Assembly (NCBI GenBank): GCA_024639445.1
Contig: JAHEIJ010000026.1
Coordinates: forward strand, 1 to 14,116
Source of the DNA: Gammaproteobacteria bacterium
Lineage (GTDB): Bacteria > Pseudomonadota > Gammaproteobacteria > UBA6429 > Thiohalophilaceae
Direction: 5' to 3'
DNA length: 14,116 nt
A program made the position numbers and the translations under genes. Of the stretch, positions 7,615 to 13,269 are shown one piece after another. Each line of letters starts with the position of its first letter. Within the stretch, counting starts at the first letter, position 1. The notes under the pieces were generated by a model. That model had not been told where the DNA came from. It did no database searches and worked only from the letters and a program-made list of their open reading frames with translations.

Positions 7615-8403
7615 ATGAGTAATTCATCGACCCACAAGGCAAGAAAACGATTCGGCCAGAATTTTCTGCACGATCCACAGGTCATTCAACGCATCGTGAA
7701 CAGCATTCGTCCCCGCGAAGGTCAAAGCATGGTTGAGATCGGGCCAGGCGAAGGCGCCCTGACCGGTGAGTTACTCGCTGTACTGGGTCAACTGGACGTG
7801 GTGGAGCTGGATCGGGATCTGATCCCGTTGCTGGAGTCGAAATTTTCCGGGCTGGGAGAGTTACGTATTCATCAGGCCGACGCCCTCAAATTCGATTTTT
7901 GCCAGCTCAGTCCCGGGCCGGCACAACTTCGCGTCGTCGGCAACCTGCCCTATAACATCTCAACCCCCCTGTTGTTCCATTTGCTTGAAATGAGTCACTG
8001 CATTCAGGACATGCACTTCATGTTGCAGAAAGAAGTAGTGGAACGGATCACCGCCCAGCCAGGTACCGGCCAGTATGGCCGCCTGAGTGTGATGATGCAG
8101 TACCACTGTCAAACCGAGATGTTGTTTACCGTCGGCCCCGGCGCCTTTCGCCCGGCCCCCAAAGTGGATTCCGCCATTGTACGCCTGACGCCCCATCGTC
8201 AACCCCCGGTCGAAGTGGATCCAGACACCCTCGCCCAGCTCGTCACTCGCGCCTTTGGCCAGCGCCGTAAGACCTTGCGTAATAACCTCAAAGGTCTGCT
8301 CGATGCCAACGCCATCGAGGCCCTTGGGATTGATCCCGGTGTGCGCCCCGAGCGTCTCAACCTCGAGGAATTCGCTCGGCTGGCCCAGGCCATCAACCGT
8401 TAA
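7615..8403 (+). CDS. rsmA: 16S rRNA (adenine1518-N6/adenine1519-N6)-dimethyltransferase RsmA
   Basis: RsmA (KsgA) dimethylates two adjacent adenines in the 3' hairpin of 16S rRNA late in 30S assembly. The 262-residue length is close to the E. coli 273. Seen: KRFGQNFLHD (11-20), SAM motif I EIGPGEGALT (41-50), the acidic VVELDRD (62-68), QADALKFD, the catalytic NLPY motif (110-113), the QKEVVERI helix, RPAPKVDSAIVRL, and the C-terminal FGQRRKTLRNNLKGL. The gene normally sits next to pdxA; here a 4.6 kb insert precedes it and it appears to need its own promoter. It starts 28 bases after the glycosyltransferase-like gene. Confidence 0.97.
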   Translation: MSNSSTHKARKRFGQNFLHDPQVIQRIVNSIRPREGQSMVEIGPGEGALTGELLAVLGQLDVVELDRDLIPLLESKFSGLGELRIHQADALKFDFCQLSPGPAQLRVVGNLPYNISTPLLFHLLEMSHCIQDMHFMLQKEVVERITAQPGTGQYGRLSVMMQYHCQTEMLFTVGPGAFRPAPKVDSAIVRLTPHRQPPVEVDPDTLAQLVTRAFGQRRKTLRNNLKGLLDANAIEALGIDPGVRPERLNLEEFARLAQAINR

Positions 8404-8425
8404 TCATCAGTTTATTAGTCGAACC

Positions 8426-8923
8426 ATGAACCATAAAGTCATCACCTATGCCGAACTCCCCAAGATGGCTTTGCGGCAACTGCTCACACCATATGGCCTG
8501 GAAGTGATTGATATCTCGGAGGTGGAAAAATTACCCGGTAGTTTCTGGGGTGATCCGGAAGCCGGCCTGATTGCCAACCGATTGTATGTGCGGCCAACCA
8601 CACCAGTCCAGTCGGCGTTACATGAAGCCTGTCATTACATTTGCATGGATAGCGGACGACGACATCAACTACACACTGATGCCGGCGGGGGGTATGACGA
8701 AGAAAATGGCGTGTGTTATTTACAAATACTGCTGGCTGACCGGTTAGCTGGTATGACTAGCGACCGCATGATGCAGGATATGGATGACTGGGGATACAGT
8801 TTCCGGCTTGGCTCCACCCGCGCCTGGTTTGAACACGATGCTGAAGACGCAAAAGACTGGTTAATTCAACATCAGTTGCTCGACCCGACCGGACAACCCA
8901 GTTGGCGCTTACGCGCAGAATAG
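8426..8923 (+). CDS. Small HExxH putative zinc metalloprotein
   Basis: A 165-residue soluble protein that I cannot assign to a named family. Residues 66-70 read HEACH in ALHEACHYICMD, fitting the HExxH zinc motif inside a helix as in metallopeptidases and in hydroxylase-like EpmC. Glu92 or Glu93, in YDEENGVCYLQ, could be the third ligand about 22-25 residues downstream, the spacing of gluzincin-like enzymes. Further histidines occur at 80, 83 and 137. The frame is open from 8255 inside rsmA, but ATG 8426 (MNHKVITYAELP) is the sensible start: it lies 22 bases after the rsmA stop and avoids overlap. The protein has no signal peptide. Position between rsmA and apaG suggests cotranscription with housekeeping genes. 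Catalytic activity and substrate are unknown. Confidence 0.7.
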   Translation: MNHKVITYAELPKMALRQLLTPYGLEVIDISEVEKLPGSFWGDPEAGLIANRLYVRPTTPVQSALHEACHYICMDSGRRHQLHTDAGGGYDEENGVCYLQILLADRLAGMTSDRMMQDMDDWGYSFRLGSTRAWFEHDAEDAKDWLIQHQLLDPTGQPSWRLRAE

Positions 8924-9038
8924 CCATAGTATTGATCGCACGTCACACAATGCGGGGTACATCATGGGCGTGATATACAGGACATGTTATCCTCTATCCC
9001 GAAATAACAGGACATATGGATATGACCGGGTAATTACT

Positions 9039-9425
9039 ATGGCAATTGATACTCGAATCTATAACATCAAAGTGGATGTACAAACCCAGTACATTGCAGA
9101 ACAGTCTGATCCTGAAGATGAGCGCTACGTTTTTGCCTACACCATCACCATTCGCAATGAAGGCAGTGTGCCGGCCAAGCTCCTGACCCGCCATTGGATT
9201 ATTACCAATGCTAACGGTAAGACCCAGGAAGTACGTGGTGAAGGCGTTGTCGGTGAACAGCCGCATCTCAAACCGGGGGAAGGCTTTCGCTATACCAGTG
9301 GTACTGTACTGGAGACCCCGGTTGGTAGCATGCAGGGCAGCTATCAAATGGTGGCAGATGATGGGGTCAAATTTTATACAAAAATTGCACCTTTTACCCT
9401 CTCCACACCACACACCATTCATTAA
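9039..9425 (+). CDS. apaG: ApaG (DUF525) protein
   Basis: A 128-residue beta-sandwich protein, close to the 125 residues of E. coli ApaG. Seen: the N-terminal YNIKVDVQTQYIAEQSDPEDERYVFAYTITIRNEG, the basic LLTRHWIITNANG segment, and the glycine-rich EVRGEGVVGEQPHLKPGEGFRYTSGT loop diagnostic of the family. The biochemical role is unclear; it accompanies apaH in many Gammaproteobacteria. The frame extends back to 8964, but ATG 9039 (MAIDTRIYN) matches the family N terminus. The 115 bases between the HExxH gene and this start hold a TGTTATCCT extended -10-like string (8985-8993) without a convincing -35. Confidence 0.95.
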   Translation: MAIDTRIYNIKVDVQTQYIAEQSDPEDERYVFAYTITIRNEGSVPAKLLTRHWIITNANGKTQEVRGEGVVGEQPHLKPGEGFRYTSGTVLETPVGSMQGSYQMVADDGVKFYTKIAPFTLSTPHTIH

Positions 9426-9514
9426 TTTAAAAACAGTGATAGACCGAACATTATCTCCGTCTATATCACCAAACAGATTTGCCTTTCCCATATTACCGCG
9501 TAAAGAGATACACT

Positions 9515-9539
9515 GCTTGAACATGCCCTCAAGCATGTT
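9515..9539. promoter_or_regulatory. Overlapping inverted repeats upstream of apaH
   Basis: Two alternative stems share the same bases. GCTTGA (9515-9520) pairs with TCAAGC (9529-9534), and AACATGC (9520-9526) pairs with GCATGTT (9533-9539) around a six-base loop. There is no following T run, so it is not an intrinsic terminator. It ends where the -35 of the suspected apaH promoter would lie, so an operator or a small RNA switch is possible. Confidence 0.4.
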
Positions 9540-9561
9540 GCGTTAGGGCGCGCATCGCACT

Positions 9562-9567
9562 CATAAT
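9562..9567 (+). promoter_or_regulatory. -10-like box placed for a leaderless apaH message
   Basis: CATAAT at 9562-9567 differs from the consensus by one base, and the position seven bases past it is the A of the apaH ATG (9574). TTGCGT at 9538-9543 is a poor -35 with an 18-base spacer. No Shine-Dalgarno precedes the ATG. The rsmA start shows the same geometry. Confidence 0.25.
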
Positions 9568-9573
9568 TGAATC

Positions 9574-10434
9574 ATGGCCACATACGCAATCGGCGATCTG
9601 CAGGGGTGCTTTGATGCCTTGCAGAGACTATTGGATAAATTGCAGTTTGATCCTGCCCGGGATCAGATCTGGCTGGCCGGTGATTTGGTCAATCGTGGCC
9701 CGGATTCCCTTGCCACCTTACGGTTCGTCAAATCACTGAGGAACAATGCCATCACGGTTCTGGGGAATCATGATCTACACCTGCTCGCAATTGCTGCGGA
9801 CCACAAAACTACCAAAGACACTGGGTTGAAGGAAATCCTGTCGGCACCCGACCTGAATGAGCTTATCGATTGGCTGCGTAAACAACCACTACTGCATTAC
9901 GATGATCAATTGGGCTTCGCTCTGGTTCATGCCGGTATTTATCCTGCCTGGACACTGCAACAAGCACTCGACTACGCCGAAGAACTGCATCAGATTCTGG
10001 CAGGCGATGACTATCTAGACTTCATTCATCAGATGTATGGCAATAAACCGAGAATCTGGCGTAACAAACTCAAGGGCTGGGATCGCCTGCGTTTCATCGT
10101 CAATAGTTTTACCCGCATGCGATATTGCGATTCCGATGGCAAGCTCAACTTGAAAGACAAGGGGCCACCTGGCAGCCAGGGTTCTGGCAGCGTCCCCTGG
10201 TTTGATATGCCGAAGCGAAAGACCATCAATAACCGTATTGTATTTGGCCACTGGTCAACGGCAGGTCGACTGGATAGACCGGATGTACATGCCCTGGATA
10301 CAGGCTGCATCTGGGGGGGCGACCTGACCGCCCTGCAACTGGACACAGAATATCCAAGCTACATCAGTATCGCCTGTCCGGAGTTCCGCCACCCGAAAGG
10401 CCTGAGCGAGGTGAAACATGCCGACGAATCGTAG
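9574..10434 (+). CDS. apaH: Bis(5'-nucleosyl)-tetraphosphatase, symmetrical (ApaH)
   Basis: ApaH cleaves Ap4A symmetrically to two ADP and, in E. coli, removes Np4 caps from RNA. The 286-residue product is near the E. coli length of about 280. The metallophosphatase signature is complete: GDLQG (7-11), GDLVNRG (36-42), GNHD (64-67), the histidine in LVHAGIYPAW, GHWSTAGR, and DTGCIWGGDLTAL near the C terminus. It follows apaG by 148 bases. That gap carries an ATAGAC/GTCTAT inverted repeat soon after the apaG stop and the overlapping repeats described separately, which hints at independent control rather than a tight apaGH operon. Confidence 0.96.
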   Translation: MATYAIGDLQGCFDALQRLLDKLQFDPARDQIWLAGDLVNRGPDSLATLRFVKSLRNNAITVLGNHDLHLLAIAADHKTTKDTGLKEILSAPDLNELIDWLRKQPLLHYDDQLGFALVHAGIYPAWTLQQALDYAEELHQILAGDDYLDFIHQMYGNKPRIWRNKLKGWDRLRFIVNSFTRMRYCDSDGKLNLKDKGPPGSQGSGSVPWFDMPKRKTINNRIVFGHWSTAGRLDRPDVHALDTGCIWGGDLTALQLDTEYPSYISIACPEFRHPKGLSEVKHADES

Positions 10435-10465
10435 TCGCCTTTAATTCTTCTGAAGGTGTTTGATC

Positions 10466-10474
10466 TGCTATATT
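10466..10474 (+). promoter_or_regulatory. Possible extended -10 promoter for the small secreted protein
   Basis: TGCTATATT fits the TGnTATAAT extended -10 pattern with one change. Transcription would begin near 10481, about 30 bases before the ATG at 10511. No -35 is recognised, which extended -10 promoters tolerate. Confidence 0.3.
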
Positions 10475-10510
10475 TTCAAGATAAAAACCAGCATTAAACG
10501 AGCCAGAACA

Positions 10511-10855
10511 ATGCAAATAAAACCCAATCAATTGATATTCTGTTTCTTTACATTTTATCTAGCTTCCCCTACCGTTGCCCAATCACCCTCGCTACAAGAA
10601 TTACAACAACGTTGTGATCAGGCCAGAGAAGTAAAAATTGCGCCCTTGCGCGAGGATGCAATCGAAGAATGTATAACGAGCAATCCCCGCCGACGAAATG
10701 TGGAAGAATTTTGTGAGCGCTTTTACAGTGACTTTGGCCAGGGGGGAAGAACCGAGTCCGGTCACTTTCGCCAACCCATGTTCAATGACCTACCAGAATG
10801 TAAGGCTTTCCATGAGGCAGAGAGACAGAACCGGGATAGCGGACGCTCACGCTAA
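10511..10855 (+). CDS. Small secreted four-cysteine protein of unknown function
   Basis: A 114-residue protein. Residues 1-24 look like a signal peptide (MQIKPNQ, hydrophobic LIFCFFTFYLA, cleavage likely after TVAQ). The mature part has four cysteines (35, 54, 68, 97), an even number compatible with two disulfides in the periplasm. The pattern CDQAREVKIAPLREDAIEECI, then FCERFYSDFGQGGRT and MFNDLPECKAF, recalls an uncharacterised family I believe is common in Gammaproteobacteria, but I cannot name it. An in-frame TTG at 10460 would give a longer form and bury the signal peptide, so ATG 10511 is preferred. It follows apaH by 76 bases and is the last gene before composition turns AT-rich. Confidence 0.75.
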   Translation: MQIKPNQLIFCFFTFYLASPTVAQSPSLQELQQRCDQAREVKIAPLREDAIEECITSNPRRRNVEEFCERFYSDFGQGGRTESGHFRQPMFNDLPECKAFHEAERQNRDSGRSR

Positions 10856-11049
10856 AGGGTAATAATATTTTAGAAAATGGGATCAGAGCACAATATTGAC
10901 TAATATTAAAAACAATGGGTGCTTGGCCTCAATTTATATTGTTTAGGCTCCCTAATCAGAGATTAAGCATTTGATTTTGTAAGAGATGAAAATTATTAAG
11001 TGTCCGAAATGCTCCATTGCAACCGGCGTATTTAGGGCGTCTACTTATA
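10856..11049. other. AT-rich gene-free interval with inverted repeats
   Basis: No gene is supported here. Short inverted repeats are present: AGCAC (10887-10891) with GTGCT (10919-10923), CAATAT (10891-10896) with ATATTG (10936-10941), and GCCTCAA (10926-10932) with TTTAGGC (10942-10948). The string TGGGATCAGAGCAC at 10878-10891 resembles a TGGGGTCAGAGTAC motif that I recall from the surroundings of REP-associated (IS200-like) transposase genes, so a decayed mobile-element end is possible. No second attC half-site is seen upstream of the cassette boundary at 11050/11051. Confidence 0.4.
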
Positions 11050-11093
11050 GTTAGCCGTAAAAAATAATTTTTCGATTAAGGAGGGAGATTGCT

Positions 11094-11522
11094 ATGCCAT
11101 CAACAAATCAATCTAAAGACATTGACGCTTCAATGTCAGAAGTATGGTCTAAGTTTAATAATTTTCATGATCTATCATGGGCCCCTAATGTCATAACTAA
11201 TGTAGAGAAAGTGGGGAGTATTGATGGTGGGGAAGTGGGCGCAAAAAGAATTCTTAACAATGCTTTTCATGAAACCTTAGTGGAAATAGATAATAGTGAA
11301 TATATGTTGAAATATTCCATTGATGATGGCCCTTCTCCAGTATCTAAGGAAGAAGTGTCTAATTATTATGGTTTTGTAAAGTTATCTCCAGCAACTGATG
11401 GAAATGGAACACATGTTGAATGGTCCTCTTCCTGGGAATCGAATGTAGAAGATGCTATAGAGTTTTGTCACGGTATTTATGTGGCGCTTTTAAATGAGTT
11501 GGCCGAATCATTTAAGAAGTGA
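11094..11522 (+). CDS. SRPBCC (START-fold) family protein, cassette-borne
   Basis: A 142-residue protein that resembles the polyketide cyclase/dehydrase-like SRPBCC family, whose members fold a hydrophobic cavity around a ligand. Seen: an N-terminal strand with KDIDASMSEVWSKFNNFHDLSWAPNV, the GGEVGAKRIL turn, a run of strands (ETLVEIDNSEYMLKYSIDD, HVEWSSSWES), and a long C-terminal helix (GIYVALLNELAESF). This is the standard helix-grip order. The ATG is preceded by a strong AAGGAGG (11078-11084). The gene sits in the first integron cassette, 43 bases after its left boundary, and its stop falls ten bases before the attC. Ligand and function are unknown. Confidence 0.8.
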   Translation: MPSTNQSKDIDASMSEVWSKFNNFHDLSWAPNVITNVEKVGSIDGGEVGAKRILNNAFHETLVEIDNSEYMLKYSIDDGPSPVSKEEVSNYYGFVKLSPATDGNGTHVEWSSSWESNVEDAIEFCHGIYVALLNELAESFKK

Positions 11523-11532
11523 ATGAAAAGAC

Positions 11533-11599
11533 GGTTAACAATGTGCCCCATTGGATTCCGGCGCTATCGCGTCTCCACCAGTAAGCTTGGTCGTTAGCC
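11533..11599 (+). other. attC recombination site 1
   Basis: A 67-base site. GGTTAAC (11533-11539) and GTTAGCC (11593-11599) are the outer half-sites. Inside, GGCGC (11560-11564) pairs with GCGTC (11569-11573) around TATC, and TGGA (11552-11555) pairs with TCCA (11574-11577), leaving TTCC unpaired on one side, as extrahelical bases are in attC hairpins. The stem is imperfect, but length, half-sites and position right after a gene agree. Confidence 0.65.
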
Positions 11600-11606
11600 A
11601 CACAAA

Positions 11607-12038
11607 ATGAAGATAAGGGAATATACAAGAAGTGATGAAAAATCGGTTATTGCATTATGGTGCAAATGTAATCTCATCGTGCCTTGGAATAATCCAGTTC
11701 AAGATATAGAAAGAAAACTAAAAGTAGACCCTGATCTATTTTTAGTAGGCGAAAAAGGTGGCGTCATTGTTACCACTGTTATGGGTGGCTACGAAGGTCA
11801 CCGAGGCTGGATAAACTATTTAGCTGTTCATCCTGAATATCGGTGCAATGGTTTTGGAAAAGAAATTATGCTCGAAGTAGAGAAACGCATTAAGGAAAAA
11901 GGATGTCCGAAAATAAATCTACAAGTAAGGTCATCTAATAATGAAGTTATCGCATTTTATAAAGCTATCGGCTTTATTGATGATGAAGTGATTGGATTAG
12001 GAAAAAGGTTAATAGAAGATGAAAAATTCAATGGCTAA
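11607..12038 (+). CDS. ypeA: YpeA-like GNAT N-acetyltransferase, cassette-borne
   Basis: A 143-residue GNAT-fold acetyltransferase very like E. coli YpeA (141 residues) along its whole length. Seen: LWCKCNLIVPWNNPVQDIERKL, LFLVGEKGGVIVTTVMGGYEGHRGWINYLAVHPEYR, the acetyl-CoA motif RCNGFG (79-84, R-x-x-G-x-G), EKGCPKINLQVR, FYKAIGF, and the closing LGKRLIEDE. The YpeA substrate is not established; GNAT enzymes acetylate small amines or proteins. ATG 11607 lies only seven bases after the attC half-site and has no Shine-Dalgarno, so translation may depend on read-through from the upstream cassette or on leaderless initiation. The TAA stop lies inside the next attC half-site, as often seen in compact cassettes. 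Confidence 0.88.
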   Translation: MKIREYTRSDEKSVIALWCKCNLIVPWNNPVQDIERKLKVDPDLFLVGEKGGVIVTTVMGGYEGHRGWINYLAVHPEYRCNGFGKEIMLEVEKRIKEKGCPKINLQVRSSNNEVIAFYKAIGFIDDEVIGLGKRLIEDEKFNG

Positions 12039-12111
12039 CAAGGCACTCCAGTTGACCACCAAAAGCAGCGCTTCGCTTGCTTTTGGGGTCAACTGAGCTT
12101 AATCGTTATGA
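12033..12111 (+). other. attC recombination site 2
   Basis: A clear attC of 79 bases. GGCTAAC (12033-12039) is one outer half-site and GTTATGA (12105-12111) the other. CAGTTGACC (12049-12057) pairs perfectly with GGTCAACTG (12087-12095), and CCAAAAGC (12059-12066) with GCTTTTGG (12079-12086). The single A at 12058 stays extrahelical, a hallmark of attC strand recognition. The outer half-sites pair only over GTTA, since TTATGA comes from whatever lies next door. Confidence 0.88.
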
Positions 12112-12162
12112 GTAAACAAGAAAAATTAATAAAAAGAAAAACATAAATAACTGGAGGGTTCG

Positions 12163-12588
12163 ATGAACGAAGGAAACGTTGGTGGTGTTCACTGGAGTTT
12201 CTGGATAATTGGCGCTATCGCGCTGATCTGGAACGTCATGGGAGTCATAAATTACTTTGTGCAGATGAATCCAGATATGCTCGCTGCATATCGCGAATCC
12301 GAGCGCACGATAATCGAAGGCCGACCCGCATGGGCCACCGGCGCTTTTGCGATAGCCGTTTTCGGCGGCACACTTGGCTGTCTTCTGCTTCTGCTCAGGA
12401 AGTCGGCTGCGTACTATTTGTTTATCGCGTCGCTACTTGGCGTGATTCTGACAATGATCCATACCCTTGGCCTCGGTATCGACTTCGGTCTCGGCGAGAT
12501 CCTTGGGATTATTCTAATGCCGTTGGTGGTGGCGGCGTTTTTGATCTGGTATTCGAAGCAGGCAGAGAGCAAGGGCTGGATCAGCTAG
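12163..12588 (+). CDS. Four-helix integral membrane protein of unknown function
   Basis: A 141-residue inner-membrane protein with four predicted helices: about 11-32 (WSFWIIGAIALIWNVMGVINYF), 57-78 (WATGAFAIAVFGGTLGCLLLLL), 81-103 (SAAYYLFIASLLGVILTMIHT) and 111-130 (GEILGIILMPLVVAAFLIWY). The short polar loop NPDMLAAYRESERTIIEGRP lies between helices 1 and 2. Such short four-helix proteins are common, and I do not recognise a function. GGAGGG (12153-12158) precedes the ATG. The gene is clearly GC-richer than the two cassette genes before it, and no attC follows, so it may belong to the flanking chromosome rather than to the array. Confidence 0.75.
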   Translation: MNEGNVGGVHWSFWIIGAIALIWNVMGVINYFVQMNPDMLAAYRESERTIIEGRPAWATGAFAIAVFGGTLGCLLLLLRKSAAYYLFIASLLGVILTMIHTLGLGIDFGLGEILGIILMPLVVAAFLIWYSKQAESKGWIS

Positions 12589-12679
12589 GAACAACAGATG
12601 TCATATCTTCAGCACTCGATACCTCAAATGTCATGGATTTAGTAACCATACAATTAATAAGATTTTTCGCCGCCAATTA

Positions 12680-12705
12680 ATATCCTGCCTGAATTAGGCT
12701 GATAT
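12680..12705. repeat. Stem-loop downstream of the membrane-protein gene
   Basis: ATATC (12680-12684) and GCCT (12687-12690) pair with AGGC (12696-12699) and GATAT (12701-12705) around GAATT, giving a nine-pair stem with a small bulge. No T run follows, so intrinsic termination is doubtful. Confidence 0.45.
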
Positions 12706-12830
12706 ATGCATCCTTTAGATATGAGGGCTACCTGTCGGTTCTGTGTCCTAGTCAGTAAAGAGTAACAGTGCGGGCGACGGCAGCTAGACTGCCAACAATT
12801 AGAAGCATAAAACAGAGCGAATGTTCACAG

Positions 12831-12851
12831 AATGAGCACGTTGTGCTTATT
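12831..12851. repeat. Hairpin AATGAGCAC / GTGCTTATT
   Basis: AATGAGCAC (12831-12839) and GTGCTTATT (12843-12851) are complementary except for one mismatch, around a GTT loop. The trailing ATTTCTT is only weakly T-rich, so a terminator reading rightward is possible but poor. Confidence 0.4.
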
Positions 12852-12954
12852 TCTTAAGCAAATCCATTAGATGCCGATATCCATTTGGTGGTAAATTGCC
12901 TTTCTGGCAGAAATATCCATTTAATTAATGGGTTGGCCAGATAGATAAGACCGC

Positions 12955-12972
12955 ATGTGAACTGGTTCACAT
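12955..12972. promoter_or_regulatory. Operator-like perfect inverted repeat
   Basis: ATGTGAAC (12955-12962) and GTTCACAT (12965-12972) are perfect complements separated by TG. The size and two-base spacer resemble operators for dimeric helix-turn-helix regulators. It lies about 300 bases before the coiled-coil gene, and no regulator gene is next to it. Confidence 0.4.
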
Positions 12973-13038
12973 TTATTTACCCATATTGGTCTGTGGGCTG
13001 AAATCCAGATTATATGTAGACGATGGGGTTTGGGCGGG

Positions 13039-13074
13039 ACCAACAAAATCCTGTGTTTAGACAATATTGTTGGT
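13039..13074. repeat. Inverted repeat ACCAACAA / TTGTTGGT
   Basis: ACCAACAA (13039-13046) and TTGTTGGT (13067-13074) are perfect eight-base complements with a 20-base loop. It is too short to be an attC. It may be an RNA hairpin or a remnant element end. Confidence 0.35.
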
Positions 13075-13269
13075 TGCGGACGAGCCGGATAATAAAAATG
13101 CTTTACACCATTATGTCAGACTTAATTTTTGCCAGGTAGTGTGTGCGAATAATTCTCCCACCCAGTTATCAAGAGAGCATGGCTTTCGGAAAGATCACAT
13201 CTTCATTTGGCAGTTTTTTAATTGCCGAGTCAAGACCTCTTTGACGTATCATTTATAAGAGGTGCGCAG

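Larger units (their letters stand above)
11051..12105 (+). mobile_element. Two-cassette orphan integron array (no integrase)
   Basis: Two units of about 540 and 510 bases each begin with TTAGCC directly after a G (11050 and 11593) and contain one gene plus a terminal attC-like site. The cassette 2 attC half-site GGCTAAC (12033-12039) is an exact complement of the GTTAGCC that would form at the closed circle. The cassette 1 half-site GGTTAAC (11533-11539) pairs with GTTAGCC with one T-G wobble. This is the expected behaviour of integron cassettes excised between G and TT. No intI is present to the left, where apaH and a small secreted protein lie. The composition is clearly AT-richer than in rsmA or apaH. 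Confidence 0.75.
12589..13269. other. Gene-poor 680-base interval
   Basis: No convincing gene or RNA is seen. A 63-residue open frame at 13067-13258 shows no family features. The interval carries several inverted repeats (listed separately where notable), GGCAG/CTGCC at 12779-12793, and a direct repeat ATATCCATTT at 12877-12886 and 12913-12922. GCCAAC (12788 region) and GTTGGC (12932 region) are complementary but enclose no consistent attC stem. Decayed cassette or mobile-element remnants would explain the pattern. Confidence 0.4.

Noticed and set aside
8255..8425. Longer form of the HExxH protein starting inside rsmA
   Set aside because: It would overlap rsmA by about 150 bases, and its extra residues are an out-of-frame reading of the rsmA C terminus.
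8964..9038. N-terminal extension of apaG from an upstream ATG
   Set aside because: The extension (MGVIYRTCYPLSRN...) has no family counterpart, and ATG 9039 gives the normal ApaG length.
10460..10510. Upstream TTG start for the small secreted protein
   Set aside because: It adds a basic stretch ahead of a good signal peptide, and the proposed promoter overlaps it.
12788..12938. Third attC site bounded by GCCAAC and GTTGGC
   Set aside because: The outer halves are complementary, but the 140 bases between them fold into no consistent attC stem and the halves do not match GTTATGA, the start of the preceding unit.
13039..13076. attC site formed by ACCAACAA and TTGTTGGT
   Set aside because: At under 40 bases it is too short, and the half-sites do not fit the RYYYAAC/GTTRRRY pattern.
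13067..13258. 63-residue open frame before the coiled-coil gene
   Set aside because: It starts inside an inverted repeat, has no Shine-Dalgarno and shows no family-like composition.
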